This document shows, in pieces, positions 1 through 7,069 of a DNA stretch of 19,903 nt. The notes under the pieces were generated by a model. The model made no database searches, was not told the DNA's origin, and worked only from the letters and a program-made list of their open reading frames with translations. Source of the DNA: Thiobacillus sp. UBA2597 (lineage in GTDB: Bacteria > Pseudomonadota > Gammaproteobacteria > Burkholderiales > Thiobacillaceae); contig DDKN01000065.1 of the NCBI GenBank assembly GCA_002339725.1, forward strand, positions 1,770-21,672. The letters are read 5' to 3'. Numbering within the stretch: the first letter of the stretch is position 1; every line of letters begins with the position of its first letter. The position numbers and the translations under genes are program-made.

Positions 1-218
1 ATATGCGCACTGGCCGGAACCTACGCACGCAACTCGCGCACCCACTCGCCAGTTTACATCATCGGGATATGCGCACTGGCCGGAACTCTGGAGGCGCGGG
101 AAACCAAGACTGTCAAAGTTTACATCATCGGGATATGCGCACTGGCCGGAACCTGCACGTTCTTCTGCTGGAAGCCCAGCAGAGTTTACATCATCGGGAT
201 ATGCGCACTGGCCGGAAC
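1..218. CRISPR. CRISPR array end, 36-bp repeats and 30-bp spacers
   Basis: Four repeat copies lie at 1-20 (3' part only, cut by the window edge), 51-86, 117-152 and 183-218. The three full copies are identical over 36 bp, beginning AGTTTACATC and ending CACTGGCCGGAAC as read on the plus strand. The spacers at 21-50, 87-116 and 153-182 are each exactly 30 bp and unrelated to each other. The repeat core starts GTTT and ends GGAAC, so its tips can pair. A 36/30 geometry is usual for type II arrays and also occurs in types V and VI, so the type cannot be fixed here. No cas gene is visible. The right end runs almost straight into the gpmA stop codon, leaving no room for a leader, so the leader is probably off the left edge. 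No degenerate terminal repeat is seen. Confidence 0.95.
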
Positions 219-227
219 TTGGTTGAC

Positions 228-920
228 TTACTCAAGCCATGCACGACCGATCACATGCAGTTCTTCCGTGAAGTGGTATACCAGCGGCACACCCGGCGCG
301 ATCTCGACCTGCTCCATCGCCTGCGGGCTGATGCCATCCAGGTGCATGACCAGAGCACGCAGGGTGTTGCCATGGCTGACCACCAGCAGGCGGCGGCCGG
401 ATCGGATGCGCGGGACCAGCACCTCATGCCAGTAGGGCAGCAGGCGGCGCTGGCAATCGGCCAGGCTCTCGCTGGCCGGCAGTTGTTCGGGGGGCAGATC
501 GGCATAGCGCGGATCGAAGCGCGGATGCCTCGGGTCGTCCGGCGTCAGTGCCGGCGGTGGCTCGGCGTAGCCGCGCCACCAGCGGCGCGAGCGCGCCTCG
601 CCCCAGGCGGCGAAGATCTCCTGCTTGTTCATGCCCTGCAGGGCGCCGTAGTGGCGCTCGTTCAGGCGCCATGTCTCGAAGATGGACACGCCCGCCTGCC
701 CCATCGCCGCCAGCACCGCTTCTGCCGTCTGCCGTGTGCGCTGCAGCACCGAGCAGTGCACCTCATCAAAACCATAGCCGGCGGCGGCCAGGCAGCGGCC
801 GGCCGCCTCGGCCTCGGCGATACCCTGGCCGGTCAGCGCGATGTCGGTCCAGCCGGTGAAGCGGTCGGTGAGGTTCCAGTCGCTATGGCCGTGGCGCAGG
901 AGGACGACCGTATAAACCAC
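228..920 (-). CDS. gpmA: 2,3-bisphosphoglycerate-dependent phosphoglycerate mutase
   Basis: This cytoplasmic enzyme interconverts 3- and 2-phosphoglycerate in glycolysis and gluconeogenesis through a phosphohistidine. The 230-residue protein shows the RHG catalytic motif at residues 9-11, followed by DWNLTDRFTGW, then NERHYGALQG and the second histidine in VSHGNTLRAL, all typical of dPGM. The length fits the family (about 230-250). The GTG at 918-920 is chosen because GGGAG lies about seven bases upstream and the conserved N-terminus begins there; the frame stays open further upstream but only over the preceding gene. It starts 11 bases after the stop of the upstream phosphatase gene, so the two are probably cotranscribed. 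One oddity is RHGHS where RHGES or RHGQS is usual. Confidence 0.9.
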   Translation of the reverse strand: MVYTVVLLRHGHSDWNLTDRFTGWTDIALTGQGIAEAEAAGRCLAAAGYGFDEVHCSVLQRTRQTAEAVLAAMGQAGVSIFETWRLNERHYGALQGMNKQEIFAAWGEARSRRWWRGYAEPPPALTPDDPRHPRFDPRYADLPPEQLPASESLADCQRRLLPYWHEVLVPRIRSGRRLLVVSHGNTLRALVMHLDGISPQAMEQVEIAPGVPLVYHFTEELHVIGRAWLE

Positions 921-931
921 GACCTGGCTCC

Positions 932-1564
932 CTATTCGGGCGTCTCGACCAGAACGTGTTCGAGATGATGCCGGTCGCCCCAGGTTTCCAGGTGCCAGCC
1001 GTGGCCGTCGATATGGAACCAGTTGAGGGCGCAGTTGGGTATCTTGAAATCGCGCGGCGCCTCCAGACTGCGCCCGGTCGCCTTGCGATAGAGCACGTCG
1101 AGCACGCCGCCGTGGCTGACCGCGGCGATGGTCTGGCCAGTGTGGTGCCGGGCCAGCCAGCTGATGCCCTCGATGGCGCGCTCGGCGAAGGCGCGCAGGG
1201 TCTCGCCGGTCTCGAAATCGTAATCGGGGTCGCGTGCGGCATAACGGGCATGGGCCTCGGGGTGGCGCTGCGCGCCCTCGGCCGCGGTCAGGCCCTGGAA
1301 GATGCCGTAATGCCGCTCGCGCAGCTGAGGCAGCGTCTTCAGCTCCAGCCCCAGGCGCTCGGCCAGACCGCGTGCCGTGTCGAGGGCGCGCGTCAGGTCG
1401 CTGCTGTAGATGGCGCTGAACCTGTGATGTGCCGCGTTGTAGGCCATGGCTAGGGCCTGGGCGCGGCCGGTGGCGTTGAGCGGGATGTCGATCTGGCCCT
1501 GGATGCGCTTTTCGAGATTCCAGTCGGTTTCGCCGTGGCGGATGATGCAGATGCGGGTGGTCAT
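932..1564 (-). CDS. Histidine phosphatase family protein (GpmB/CobC-like)
   Basis: A 210-residue member of the phosphoglycerate mutase-like histidine phosphatase superfamily. It has RHGETDWN near the N-terminus (catalytic His), LRERHYGIFQG in the middle and VSHGG late, the three landmarks of the catalytic pocket. The substrate cannot be told from the sequence: such proteins include alpha-ribazole phosphatase, broad sugar-phosphate phosphatases and cofactor-dependent mutases. The second-motif spacing and lack of the long GpmA insertion favour a phosphatase over a glycolytic mutase (inference). The ATG at 1562-1564 directly precedes the conserved TTRICIIRHGE strand, with AAGG about eight bases upstream; an upstream in-frame start would add five unconserved residues. 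It heads a two-gene operon with gpmA and is divergent from moxR. Confidence 0.85.
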   Translation of the reverse strand: MTTRICIIRHGETDWNLEKRIQGQIDIPLNATGRAQALAMAYNAAHHRFSAIYSSDLTRALDTARGLAERLGLELKTLPQLRERHYGIFQGLTAAEGAQRHPEAHARYAARDPDYDFETGETLRAFAERAIEGISWLARHHTGQTIAAVSHGGVLDVLYRKATGRSLEAPRDFKIPNCALNWFHIDGHGWHLETWGDRHHLEHVLVETPE

Positions 1565-1642
1565 GATTCGGCCTTGCAATAACAGGCGGAAGCATACCCC
1601 ATCTGCCTTTGCGCGCCTGTCATTTGGTTATACAGTGGCGGC

Positions 1643-2557
1643 ATGAAACATGAACTCGCCCAGGCCCTGAGCCAGATCAACCGCGTCGTGCTCGGCAAGG
1701 AACACCAGGTGCGGCTTTGTCTCGCCTGCCTGCTGGCTCGCGGCCATCTTTTGATCGAAGACACGCCCGGCGTGGGCAAGACCACCCTGGCCCACACCCT
1801 GGCGGTCACCCTGGGCCTGCAGTTCCACCGCATCCAGTTCACCAGCGACCTGTTGCCGGCCGACCTGTTGGGCGCGGCCATCTACGATCGGGAAAGCGGC
1901 AGCTTCAACTTCCACCCCGGCCCGATCTTCGCCCAGGTGATCCTGGCCGACGAGATCAACCGCGCCAGCCCCAAGTCGCAAAGCGCCCTGCTGGAGGCGA
2001 TGGAGGAAGGCCAGGTCACCATTGAGGGCGAGACGCGCGAGCTGCCCCACCCCTTCTTCGTCATCGCCACGCAAAACCCGCTCGAGCAGGCCGGAGTCTT
2101 CCCGCTGCCGGAATCGCAGCTCGACCGCTTCCTCATGCGCATCCGCCTGGGTTATCCCGACCACGCGGCCGAACGCGCCCTGTTGCGCGGCGAGAGCCGG
2201 CGCGACCTGCTGGCGCAGCTTGCGCCCGTGCTCGACCCCGCGCGCTTCATCGCCCTGCAGCAGACGGTGCAGACCCTGCACGTGTCGGAGGCCCTGCTCG
2301 ATTACGTGCAGGCGCTGATCGACGCCACCCGGCGCGACCTGCGCTTCGCCGGGGGCCTGTCGCCACGCGCCGGGCTCGCCCTCCTGCATGCCGCACAGGG
2401 CTGGGCCTTTCTCGACGGCCGCGACTTCGTGCAGCCCGAGGACATCCAGGCCGTGCTCGGCCCCGTGGTCGGCCACCGCCTGCACCCGTCCTCCGGCATC
2501 GAGGCGGCCGAGCCGGACTGGGCGGCGCAGGTGCTGATGGAAATCGCCATTCCCTGA
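1643..2557 (+). CDS. MoxR-type AAA+ ATPase
   Basis: A 304-residue MoxR ATPase. Walker A is TPGVGKTT at residues 41-48, Walker B is VILADEIN around 99-106, and the sensor-1 region is ATQNPLEQAG, followed by the FPLPESQLDRF signature of the MoxR proper branch. MoxR ATPases act as chaperone-like remodelers working with VWA or DUF58 partners; the exact client here is unknown. The next gene is a DUF58 protein starting on the last base of this stop codon (TGATG), so translation is coupled, and a transglutaminase of the usual set lies further downstream. The start ATG at 1643 lies about 80 bases from the divergent phosphatase gene. A possible TATACA -10 box sits only seven bases before the ATG, so the leader may be very short, but this is weak. 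Confidence 0.93.
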   Translation: MKHELAQALSQINRVVLGKEHQVRLCLACLLARGHLLIEDTPGVGKTTLAHTLAVTLGLQFHRIQFTSDLLPADLLGAAIYDRESGSFNFHPGPIFAQVILADEINRASPKSQSALLEAMEEGQVTIEGETRELPHPFFVIATQNPLEQAGVFPLPESQLDRFLMRIRLGYPDHAAERALLRGESRRDLLAQLAPVLDPARFIALQQTVQTLHVSEALLDYVQALIDATRRDLRFAGGLSPRAGLALLHAAQGWAFLDGRDFVQPEDIQAVLGPVVGHRLHPSSGIEAAEPDWAAQVLMEIAIP

Positions 2558-3513
2558 TGGCCCTGCCGCTGCCCGCCCTGCGCTTCGCCCACCTGCCCTG
2601 GCGGGCACCGCGCCGCGAAGGCGGGGTGATCCGGCTGACCAGCCGGCGGCTCTATATCCTGCCCACCCGCGACGGCCTGCTGTTTGCCCTGCTGCTCGGC
2701 GCCCTGCTGCTGGGGGCGATGAACTACAGCCTGAGTCTGGCCTATCTGTTCACCTTCCTGTTGGCCGGCATTGGCGTGGCCGGCCTGATCCACACCCACC
2801 GCAACCTGAACGGCCTCAGCCTGCGCGCCGGCCATGTCGCACCGGTGTTCGCCGGTCAGAGCGCCCAGTTCGTGCTGCACCTGGACAACCCCAGCGGCCT
2901 TGCCCGTTACCGCATCGGCATCGAACACGCCGCGGGCCAGACCGCCCATGCCGACGTGGCGGCGAGAGGCCAGGCCGACCTCATCCTGACCCTGCCCCAG
3001 CCGCGGCGCGGCCTGCACCGGCCCGGCCGTTTCGCCCTCTCCACCACCTACCCGCTCGGCCTGTTCCGCTGCTGGACGGTGCTGGAGCTGGACTGGGCGG
3101 TGCTGGTCTACCCGCGCCCGGCCGCCGACCGCCTGGCCTTCCCCGGCGGCGATGGCGCCGACCAGACCGGGCAGGGTCGACGGCCGGGCGATGAGGAATT
3201 CGACGGCCTGCGCGAATACCGGCCGGGCGATTCGCTCAAGCGTATCGCCTGGAAGACCCTGGCCCGCGCCCAGCCACCGGCGACCAAACAGTTCGCCACC
3301 CCGGTCGCGCGCGGCCTCTGGTTCGACTGGGCCCAGACGCCGGGCGGCAACACCGAGGCCAAGCTGTCGCGCCTCACCCGCTGGCTGCTTGATGCCGAGA
3401 ACGCCGGCCAAAGCTACGGCCTGCGCCTGCCGGCGCGCGCCTTCGGCCCGGCCCGGGGCGAAGCCCATCTGCGCACCTGCCTGGAGGCGCTGGCGCGCTT
3501 CGGTGAAGGCTAG
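2557..3513 (+). CDS. DUF58 domain membrane protein
   Basis: A 318-residue protein with two hydrophobic segments at about residues 41-57 and 59-79, then a soluble region. The DUF58 signature LREYRPGDSLKRIAWKTLAR begins at residue 218, and KQF follows it as usual. DUF58 proteins carry a degenerate VWA-like fold and accompany MoxR ATPases and TgpA-type transglutaminases; they are thought to act at the cell envelope, but no reaction is established. The start ATG overlaps the moxR stop by one base, which argues for a stoichiometric partner. The normal downstream neighbour, the transglutaminase, is about 1.5 kb away because a sox gene on the other strand lies between. Confidence 0.9.
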   Translation: MALPLPALRFAHLPWRAPRREGGVIRLTSRRLYILPTRDGLLFALLLGALLLGAMNYSLSLAYLFTFLLAGIGVAGLIHTHRNLNGLSLRAGHVAPVFAGQSAQFVLHLDNPSGLARYRIGIEHAAGQTAHADVAARGQADLILTLPQPRRGLHRPGRFALSTTYPLGLFRCWTVLELDWAVLVYPRPAADRLAFPGGDGADQTGQGRRPGDEEFDGLREYRPGDSLKRIAWKTLARAQPPATKQFATPVARGLWFDWAQTPGGNTEAKLSRLTRWLLDAENAGQSYGLRLPARAFGPARGEAHLRTCLEALARFGEG

Positions 3514-3544
3514 TGTCCTGTCGAGCGGGAATTGACGCGCAACC

Positions 3545-3573
3545 GCGCCCCCGGCTGGATCAGACGGGGGCGC
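3545..3573. terminator. GC-rich hairpin between convergent genes
   Basis: Perfect 9-bp inverted repeat GCGCCCCCG (3545-3553) and CGGGGGCGC (3565-3573) around an 11-base loop. It lies in the 73-base gap between the converging DUF58 and soxXA genes. There is no clear T-run on either side, so a bidirectional termination role is inferred from the stem and its position. Confidence 0.5.
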
Positions 3574-3586
3574 CGCGGGGCAAGGC

Positions 3587-4843
3587 TCAGTGGCGGATGC
3601 CGGGGACGTTGAGTTTCTGGCCGTTGTTGACTGCGCTGAGCGCGAGTTCCAGATCGCCGTATTCGGCAGCATCCGGGGGCAGTTCGTTGGCGCGGATCGC
3701 CACGTTGCACCACTGGAAGCGCTTGCGCAGGTCCCAGATCTCGCCGCGGCTGGTGCGCCAGGTGGGGAAATGCGCCATCTGGCCGACCTGGCCGGTGAGC
3801 CACTGGCCGCGAATCCACTTGTTGGCGCCGATGCTGTGGCAGTCGTTGCAGGAGAAGTGCAGCTGGCCGACCTTGCGCGCGAACAGTTCCTGACCGCGGG
3901 CGATGGCCTGCCTGGCGCCAGCCGACTTGGTATCCACCCGGATCGGGGCACCGTTGGCCAGATGCCGCAGATAAATCGCCAGGGCGATGTTCTCGGCGCT
4001 CTGCATCAGGAAATCGTCACCGGTGGTGGCGCGCGCATGCCGGGTGACGAACTCCTCAACTCCGAGCACCTTCTTCAGCCTCGGCTCGTAGCGCGGCATG
4101 GTCGCGGCCCAGGTCCTGAACTGGCGCTCGGGCTTGGCGTGGCAACTGGCGCAGGCCTTGCCATTGGGCCCAGGCCGGGCATACAGGGACCTGCCTTGCT
4201 CCAGCGCGTCCATGGCGCTGTTGACGAAGGGATCGAGGTTGTCCCGGGTCTCCTTCGGCTCGGGCCGCCGGCTGGGATCGTCCAACGGGTCGTTGAACTT
4301 GGCCGGCTCTTTCAGGGTTTTCAGGAAGGCGACGATGTCCTTGATCTCGTTCTCGCTGAACACCTTGTGGGCACCCCAGGGCGGCATCACCGAGTGGGGA
4401 TTGACGCTGCGCGGATCGTAGACATAGTTGAACAGCCATTCGTCGCTGCGACCCCAGGTGCCGATGGTGGACAGATCGGGGCCGACGTTGCCGGGCAGAC
4501 TGGGCGTGGTCTGGCCCATGACATGGCAGGCGACGCAACTGCCGCCGCGGCCGCGGTCGAAGGCCAGCTTTTCCCCGTTCTTGGCATCGCCGCCGATCGG
4601 CCCCTCCAGCTTGGGCGGCGCGGCATAGGGCGGCGAGACCAGGGCAGCCAGGGTGTTGTATTGGTTCCAGTCGGTCTTGGGCCAGTCGCTGTAACGCGCC
4701 CAGGGTGTGGCGGAAGCCGGTTTCTCCAGTTCCAGGGGCACGGCCTTGCCGCCCTTCGCGGCCGCTTCCAGGGAAAGTCCGGAGGCGACCAGGGCAATGC
4801 CAGCCGCCATCAGCGGTCTTGCCAGACTCAGAGTTCGATCCAT
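3587..4843 (-). CDS. soxXA: SoxX-SoxA fusion, tri-haem c-type cytochrome
   Basis: A 418-residue exported cytochrome that joins the two subunits of SoxXA in one chain. SoxXA is the periplasmic enzyme that oxidatively couples thiosulfate to the SoxYZ carrier. A signal peptide spans about residues 1-29. The SoxX-like part (about 83-180) has CVACH at 103-107, NVGPDLSTIG, and a likely axial Met in SVMPPWG (Met153). The SoxA-like part (about 205-418) has CASCH at 231-235, CNDCH at 332-336 and the active-site cysteine region RFQWCNVAIRANELPP (Cys379), ending in the SoxA tail VPGIRH. The linker (about 181-204) is polar and Pro-rich and has no second signal peptide, which supports a true fusion. AAAGGAG lies eight bases before the ATG at 4841-4843. 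No soxYZBCD gene is nearby. Confidence 0.93.
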   Translation of the reverse strand: MDRTLSLARPLMAAGIALVASGLSLEAAAKGGKAVPLELEKPASATPWARYSDWPKTDWNQYNTLAALVSPPYAAPPKLEGPIGGDAKNGEKLAFDRGRGGSCVACHVMGQTTPSLPGNVGPDLSTIGTWGRSDEWLFNYVYDPRSVNPHSVMPPWGAHKVFSENEIKDIVAFLKTLKEPAKFNDPLDDPSRRPEPKETRDNLDPFVNSAMDALEQGRSLYARPGPNGKACASCHAKPERQFRTWAATMPRYEPRLKKVLGVEEFVTRHARATTGDDFLMQSAENIALAIYLRHLANGAPIRVDTKSAGARQAIARGQELFARKVGQLHFSCNDCHSIGANKWIRGQWLTGQVGQMAHFPTWRTSRGEIWDLRKRFQWCNVAIRANELPPDAAEYGDLELALSAVNNGQKLNVPGIRH

Positions 4844-4949
4844 GCTGTTGTCTCCTTTGGTTGACTCTTGGTGTCGATCATCGGTGTTTGCGGCCAGCGC
4901 CGAGCGGTGTTTGTTATGGAATGGAGGACTTCGCCGCCACAGTGCGACA

Positions 4950-5002
4950 TTTATAGTGAAAAAACAAAAAAGCAGTACCGTACAAAAGGACCAGACCGTA
5001 CA
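4950..5002 (-). promoter_or_regulatory. Candidate soxXA promoter with direct repeats
   Basis: The 219-base divergent gap between soxXA and the transglutaminase holds an AT-rich core. On the minus strand TATAAA (4955 down to 4950) would be a good -10 box, but no good -35 box lies 16-18 bases upstream. Instead two direct repeats of ACCGTACA, at 4977-4984 and 4995-5002, sit 18 bp apart at about -37 and -55 from the predicted start site, each preceded by CAG or CAGT. This layout suggests an activator-dependent promoter. On the plus strand TATAGT (4952-4957) overlaps the same core and could serve the transglutaminase gene, also with a poor -35. All of this is inference from pattern. Confidence 0.4.
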
Positions 5003-5030
5003 CTGATTCCTCTGCCTGAGGAGCCCACGC

Positions 5031-5063
5031 ATGCGCCCATTTCCGGCCTGCCGAATCGCCTGA
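5031..5063 (+). CDS. Possible 10-codon leader ORF before tgpA
   Basis: An ATG at 5031 follows a strong GAGGAG (5018-5023) at seven bases spacing and opens a short frame, MRPFPACRIA, whose TGA (5061-5063) overlaps the tgpA ATG by one base (TGATG). The tgpA start itself has no ribosome binding site of its own. This pattern suggests translational coupling through a leader peptide. It is too short to support by conservation here, and could be chance. Confidence 0.35.
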   Translation: MRPFPACRIA

Positions 5064-7027
5064 TGCGCCCGAGCCATTCGCTGCCCGAATTGCTCTGGCT
5101 CGTGCTGCCGCTGGCGCTGGTGGTGGCACCGCACGCGACCAAACTGCCGCTCTGGCTCAGCCTGGCCTGGGCCGCGATCGCCCTCTGGTGCCTGCTGCGC
5201 GCCGCGCGCCGCCTGCCGTTGCCGCCGCGCTGGCTGCGCATGTCGATCACCGTCGGCGGCCTCGCCGCCGTGTTCGCCCAATTCGGCACCCTCGTCGGCC
5301 CGCGCGCCGGCGTCGCCCTGCTGGTCTTCCTCTCGGCGGCCAAGCTGTTGGAGACCGAGGCCCCGCGTGACCGCACCGGGCTCGTCTTCGTCGGCTATTT
5401 CCTGCTGGTCGCCCACTTCCTGGAAGACCAGAGCCTGCTCAGCGCGGCCTACATGCTGCTCGCCCTGCTCGCGCTCACCGCCTCGCTCATCGCCAGCCAG
5501 ATGCCGCAGCCCAAGGCGGTCTGGCCCAAGCTGCGGCCGGCCGGCCTTTTGCTCTTGCAGGCCCTGCCGCTGGCGCTGTTCCTGTTCATCCTGTTCCCCC
5601 GGCTGTCGGCCCCGCTCTGGGGCCTGCAGCAGGATGACACGGCCCGCACCGGCCTGTCCGGGGAGATGCGGCCGGGTGATATCAGCCGCCTGATCCAGTC
5701 GGACGAAATCGCCTTTCGCGCAAGCTTCGACAGCCGCGCCATCGACCCCAGGCAGCTCTACTGGCGCGGCCCGGTGCTGTGGGACTACGACGGCCGCACC
5801 TGGCGCACGGTGCAGCGCGTGCCCGATGGCGGCATCGAAGGCCAGGGCATCGGCCGGCCGGTGAGCTACAGCGTGATCATGGAGCCGCACCGGCAGCACT
5901 GGCTGTTCCTGCTCGGCCTGCCGGCCGCGCTGCCGGACATCGAGGCCGACCTGCGCAGCGATCTGGTCTGGCTCACCCACGCCCCGGTGCTGAGCCGCAT
6001 GCAATATCAGGTCTCCGCCTGGCTCGACTATCGCTACGGCCTCGAACTCGATGACGCCAGCTGGGCCCGGGCGCTCGACCTGCCGGATGCCGGCAACCCC
6101 CGCGCCCGTGCCCTGGCCGCGACTTGGGCAAAGCAGGGTCTGGGCGATGCCGCCCTCGTGCAGCAGGCACTCGACCACTTCCGGCGCGAACCCTTCGTCT
6201 ACACCCTGCAGCCGCCCAGGCTGGGCGAGCAGGCGGTGGATGATTTCCTGTTCAACAGCCGGCGCGGTTTCTGCGAGCACTACGCCAGCGTCTTCGTCTT
6301 CCTCATGCGCGCGTCCGGCATCCCGGCCCGGGTGGTCACCGGCTATCAGGGCGGCGAATACAACGCGGTGGGCAATTACTGGATCGTGCGCAGCCGCGAT
6401 GCCCACGCCTGGGCCGAGGTCTGGCTCAAGGGTGAAGGCTGGCGCCGGGTCGATCCCACCGCCGCCGTGGCGCCGAGCCGGGTGGAGCTCGGCCTCAACG
6501 CCGCGCTGCCGGTGACGGAACGGCCGGTAGCGCTGCTCAACGTCGAGACCGGCTGGCTCGCCCCCATGCGCCTGGCTTGGGACCTGGTCAACTACCGCTG
6601 GAACCTCTGGGTGCTCGGCTACAACGACGTGCGCCAGCGCGAGTTCCTGTCGCGCCTCGCCCCCTGGCTGGCCAACCTGAACGCCATGCTCTGGCTGCTC
6701 GGCTTGGGCAGCGCCCTGTTCATCTTCGGCCTGGCCGGCTTTTATCTCTTGCGCCAGACGCGCATCAAGCAGGACCCGGCCAGCCGCCTGTATGCCCGCT
6801 TCTGCCGCAAGCTCGCCCGGCTCGGGCTCGAACGCCGGGACAACGAAGGCCCGGCCGACTTCGCGCGCCGCGCAAGCAGCACCCGGCCCGACCTGGCCGG
6901 GGCGATCGACGAGATCACGCAGCGCTATGTCGCCCTGCGCTATGGCCGGGCCCCGGCAGAAACCCTGGCGGCATTGCGCCAATCCATCCGCCGCTTCCGG
7001 CCACTCAGGGCTGCCGGCGTGGCCTGA
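5063..7027 (+). CDS. tgpA: TgpA-type membrane transglutaminase-like protein (DUF3488/transglutaminase/DUF4129)
   Basis: A 654-residue inner-membrane protein. About six hydrophobic segments fill residues 10-180 (DUF3488), a soluble region follows, then a transglutaminase-like core with the expected triad: Cys404 in RRGFCEHYAS, His448 in DAHAWAEVW and Asp464 in RVDPTAAV. One more membrane segment lies around 540-565, and a cytoplasmic DUF4129-like tail ends the protein. Length and layout match Pseudomonas TgpA (about 668 residues), a periplasmic-facing protein with no settled substrate. It is the third member of the moxR-DUF58-tgpA set, but is separated from the other two by soxXA. ATG 5063 is chosen because the membrane-anchor sequence begins there and no other in-frame ATG, GTG or TTG sits close upstream; it is likely coupled to a short leader frame. 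Confidence 0.88.
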   Translation: MRPSHSLPELLWLVLPLALVVAPHATKLPLWLSLAWAAIALWCLLRAARRLPLPPRWLRMSITVGGLAAVFAQFGTLVGPRAGVALLVFLSAAKLLETEAPRDRTGLVFVGYFLLVAHFLEDQSLLSAAYMLLALLALTASLIASQMPQPKAVWPKLRPAGLLLLQALPLALFLFILFPRLSAPLWGLQQDDTARTGLSGEMRPGDISRLIQSDEIAFRASFDSRAIDPRQLYWRGPVLWDYDGRTWRTVQRVPDGGIEGQGIGRPVSYSVIMEPHRQHWLFLLGLPAALPDIEADLRSDLVWLTHAPVLSRMQYQVSAWLDYRYGLELDDASWARALDLPDAGNPRARALAATWAKQGLGDAALVQQALDHFRREPFVYTLQPPRLGEQAVDDFLFNSRRGFCEHYASVFVFLMRASGIPARVVTGYQGGEYNAVGNYWIVRSRDAHAWAEVWLKGEGWRRVDPTAAVAPSRVELGLNAALPVTERPVALLNVETGWLAPMRLAWDLVNYRWNLWVLGYNDVRQREFLSRLAPWLANLNAMLWLLGLGSALFIFGLAGFYLLRQTRIKQDPASRLYARFCRKLARLGLERRDNEGPADFARRASSTRPDLAGAIDEITQRYVALRYGRAPAETLAALRQSIRRFRPLRAAGVA

Positions 7028-7069
7028 TCCGCGCTAACCTACGCACTCATCCATAACGGGAGCAAGCAC

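Noticed and set aside
219..227. CRISPR leader or tracrRNA anti-repeat at the right end of the array
   Set aside because: Only nine bases separate the last repeat from the gpmA stop codon, and no match to the repeat is seen beyond it.
3..968. Open frame across the CRISPR array and antisense to gpmA
   Set aside because: Its first part is only the repeat translated several times (DMRTGRN), and the rest mirrors the gpmA gene on the other strand.
921..1595. N-terminal extension of gpmA to a 455-residue protein
   Set aside because: The extension lies wholly over the upstream phosphatase gene in another frame; a GTG with a ribosome binding site sits where homology begins.
1574..1642. Clear sigma-70 promoter between the phosphatase gene and moxR
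   Set aside because: TATACA near 1630 has no good -35 at proper spacing and stands too close to the start codon; too weak to list.
4844..6982. Long upstream extension of the soxXA frame, antisense to tgpA
   Set aside because: High-GC shadow frame. The soxXA ATG has a strong ribosome binding site and is followed by a signal peptide, and the opposite strand carries a clear tgpA.
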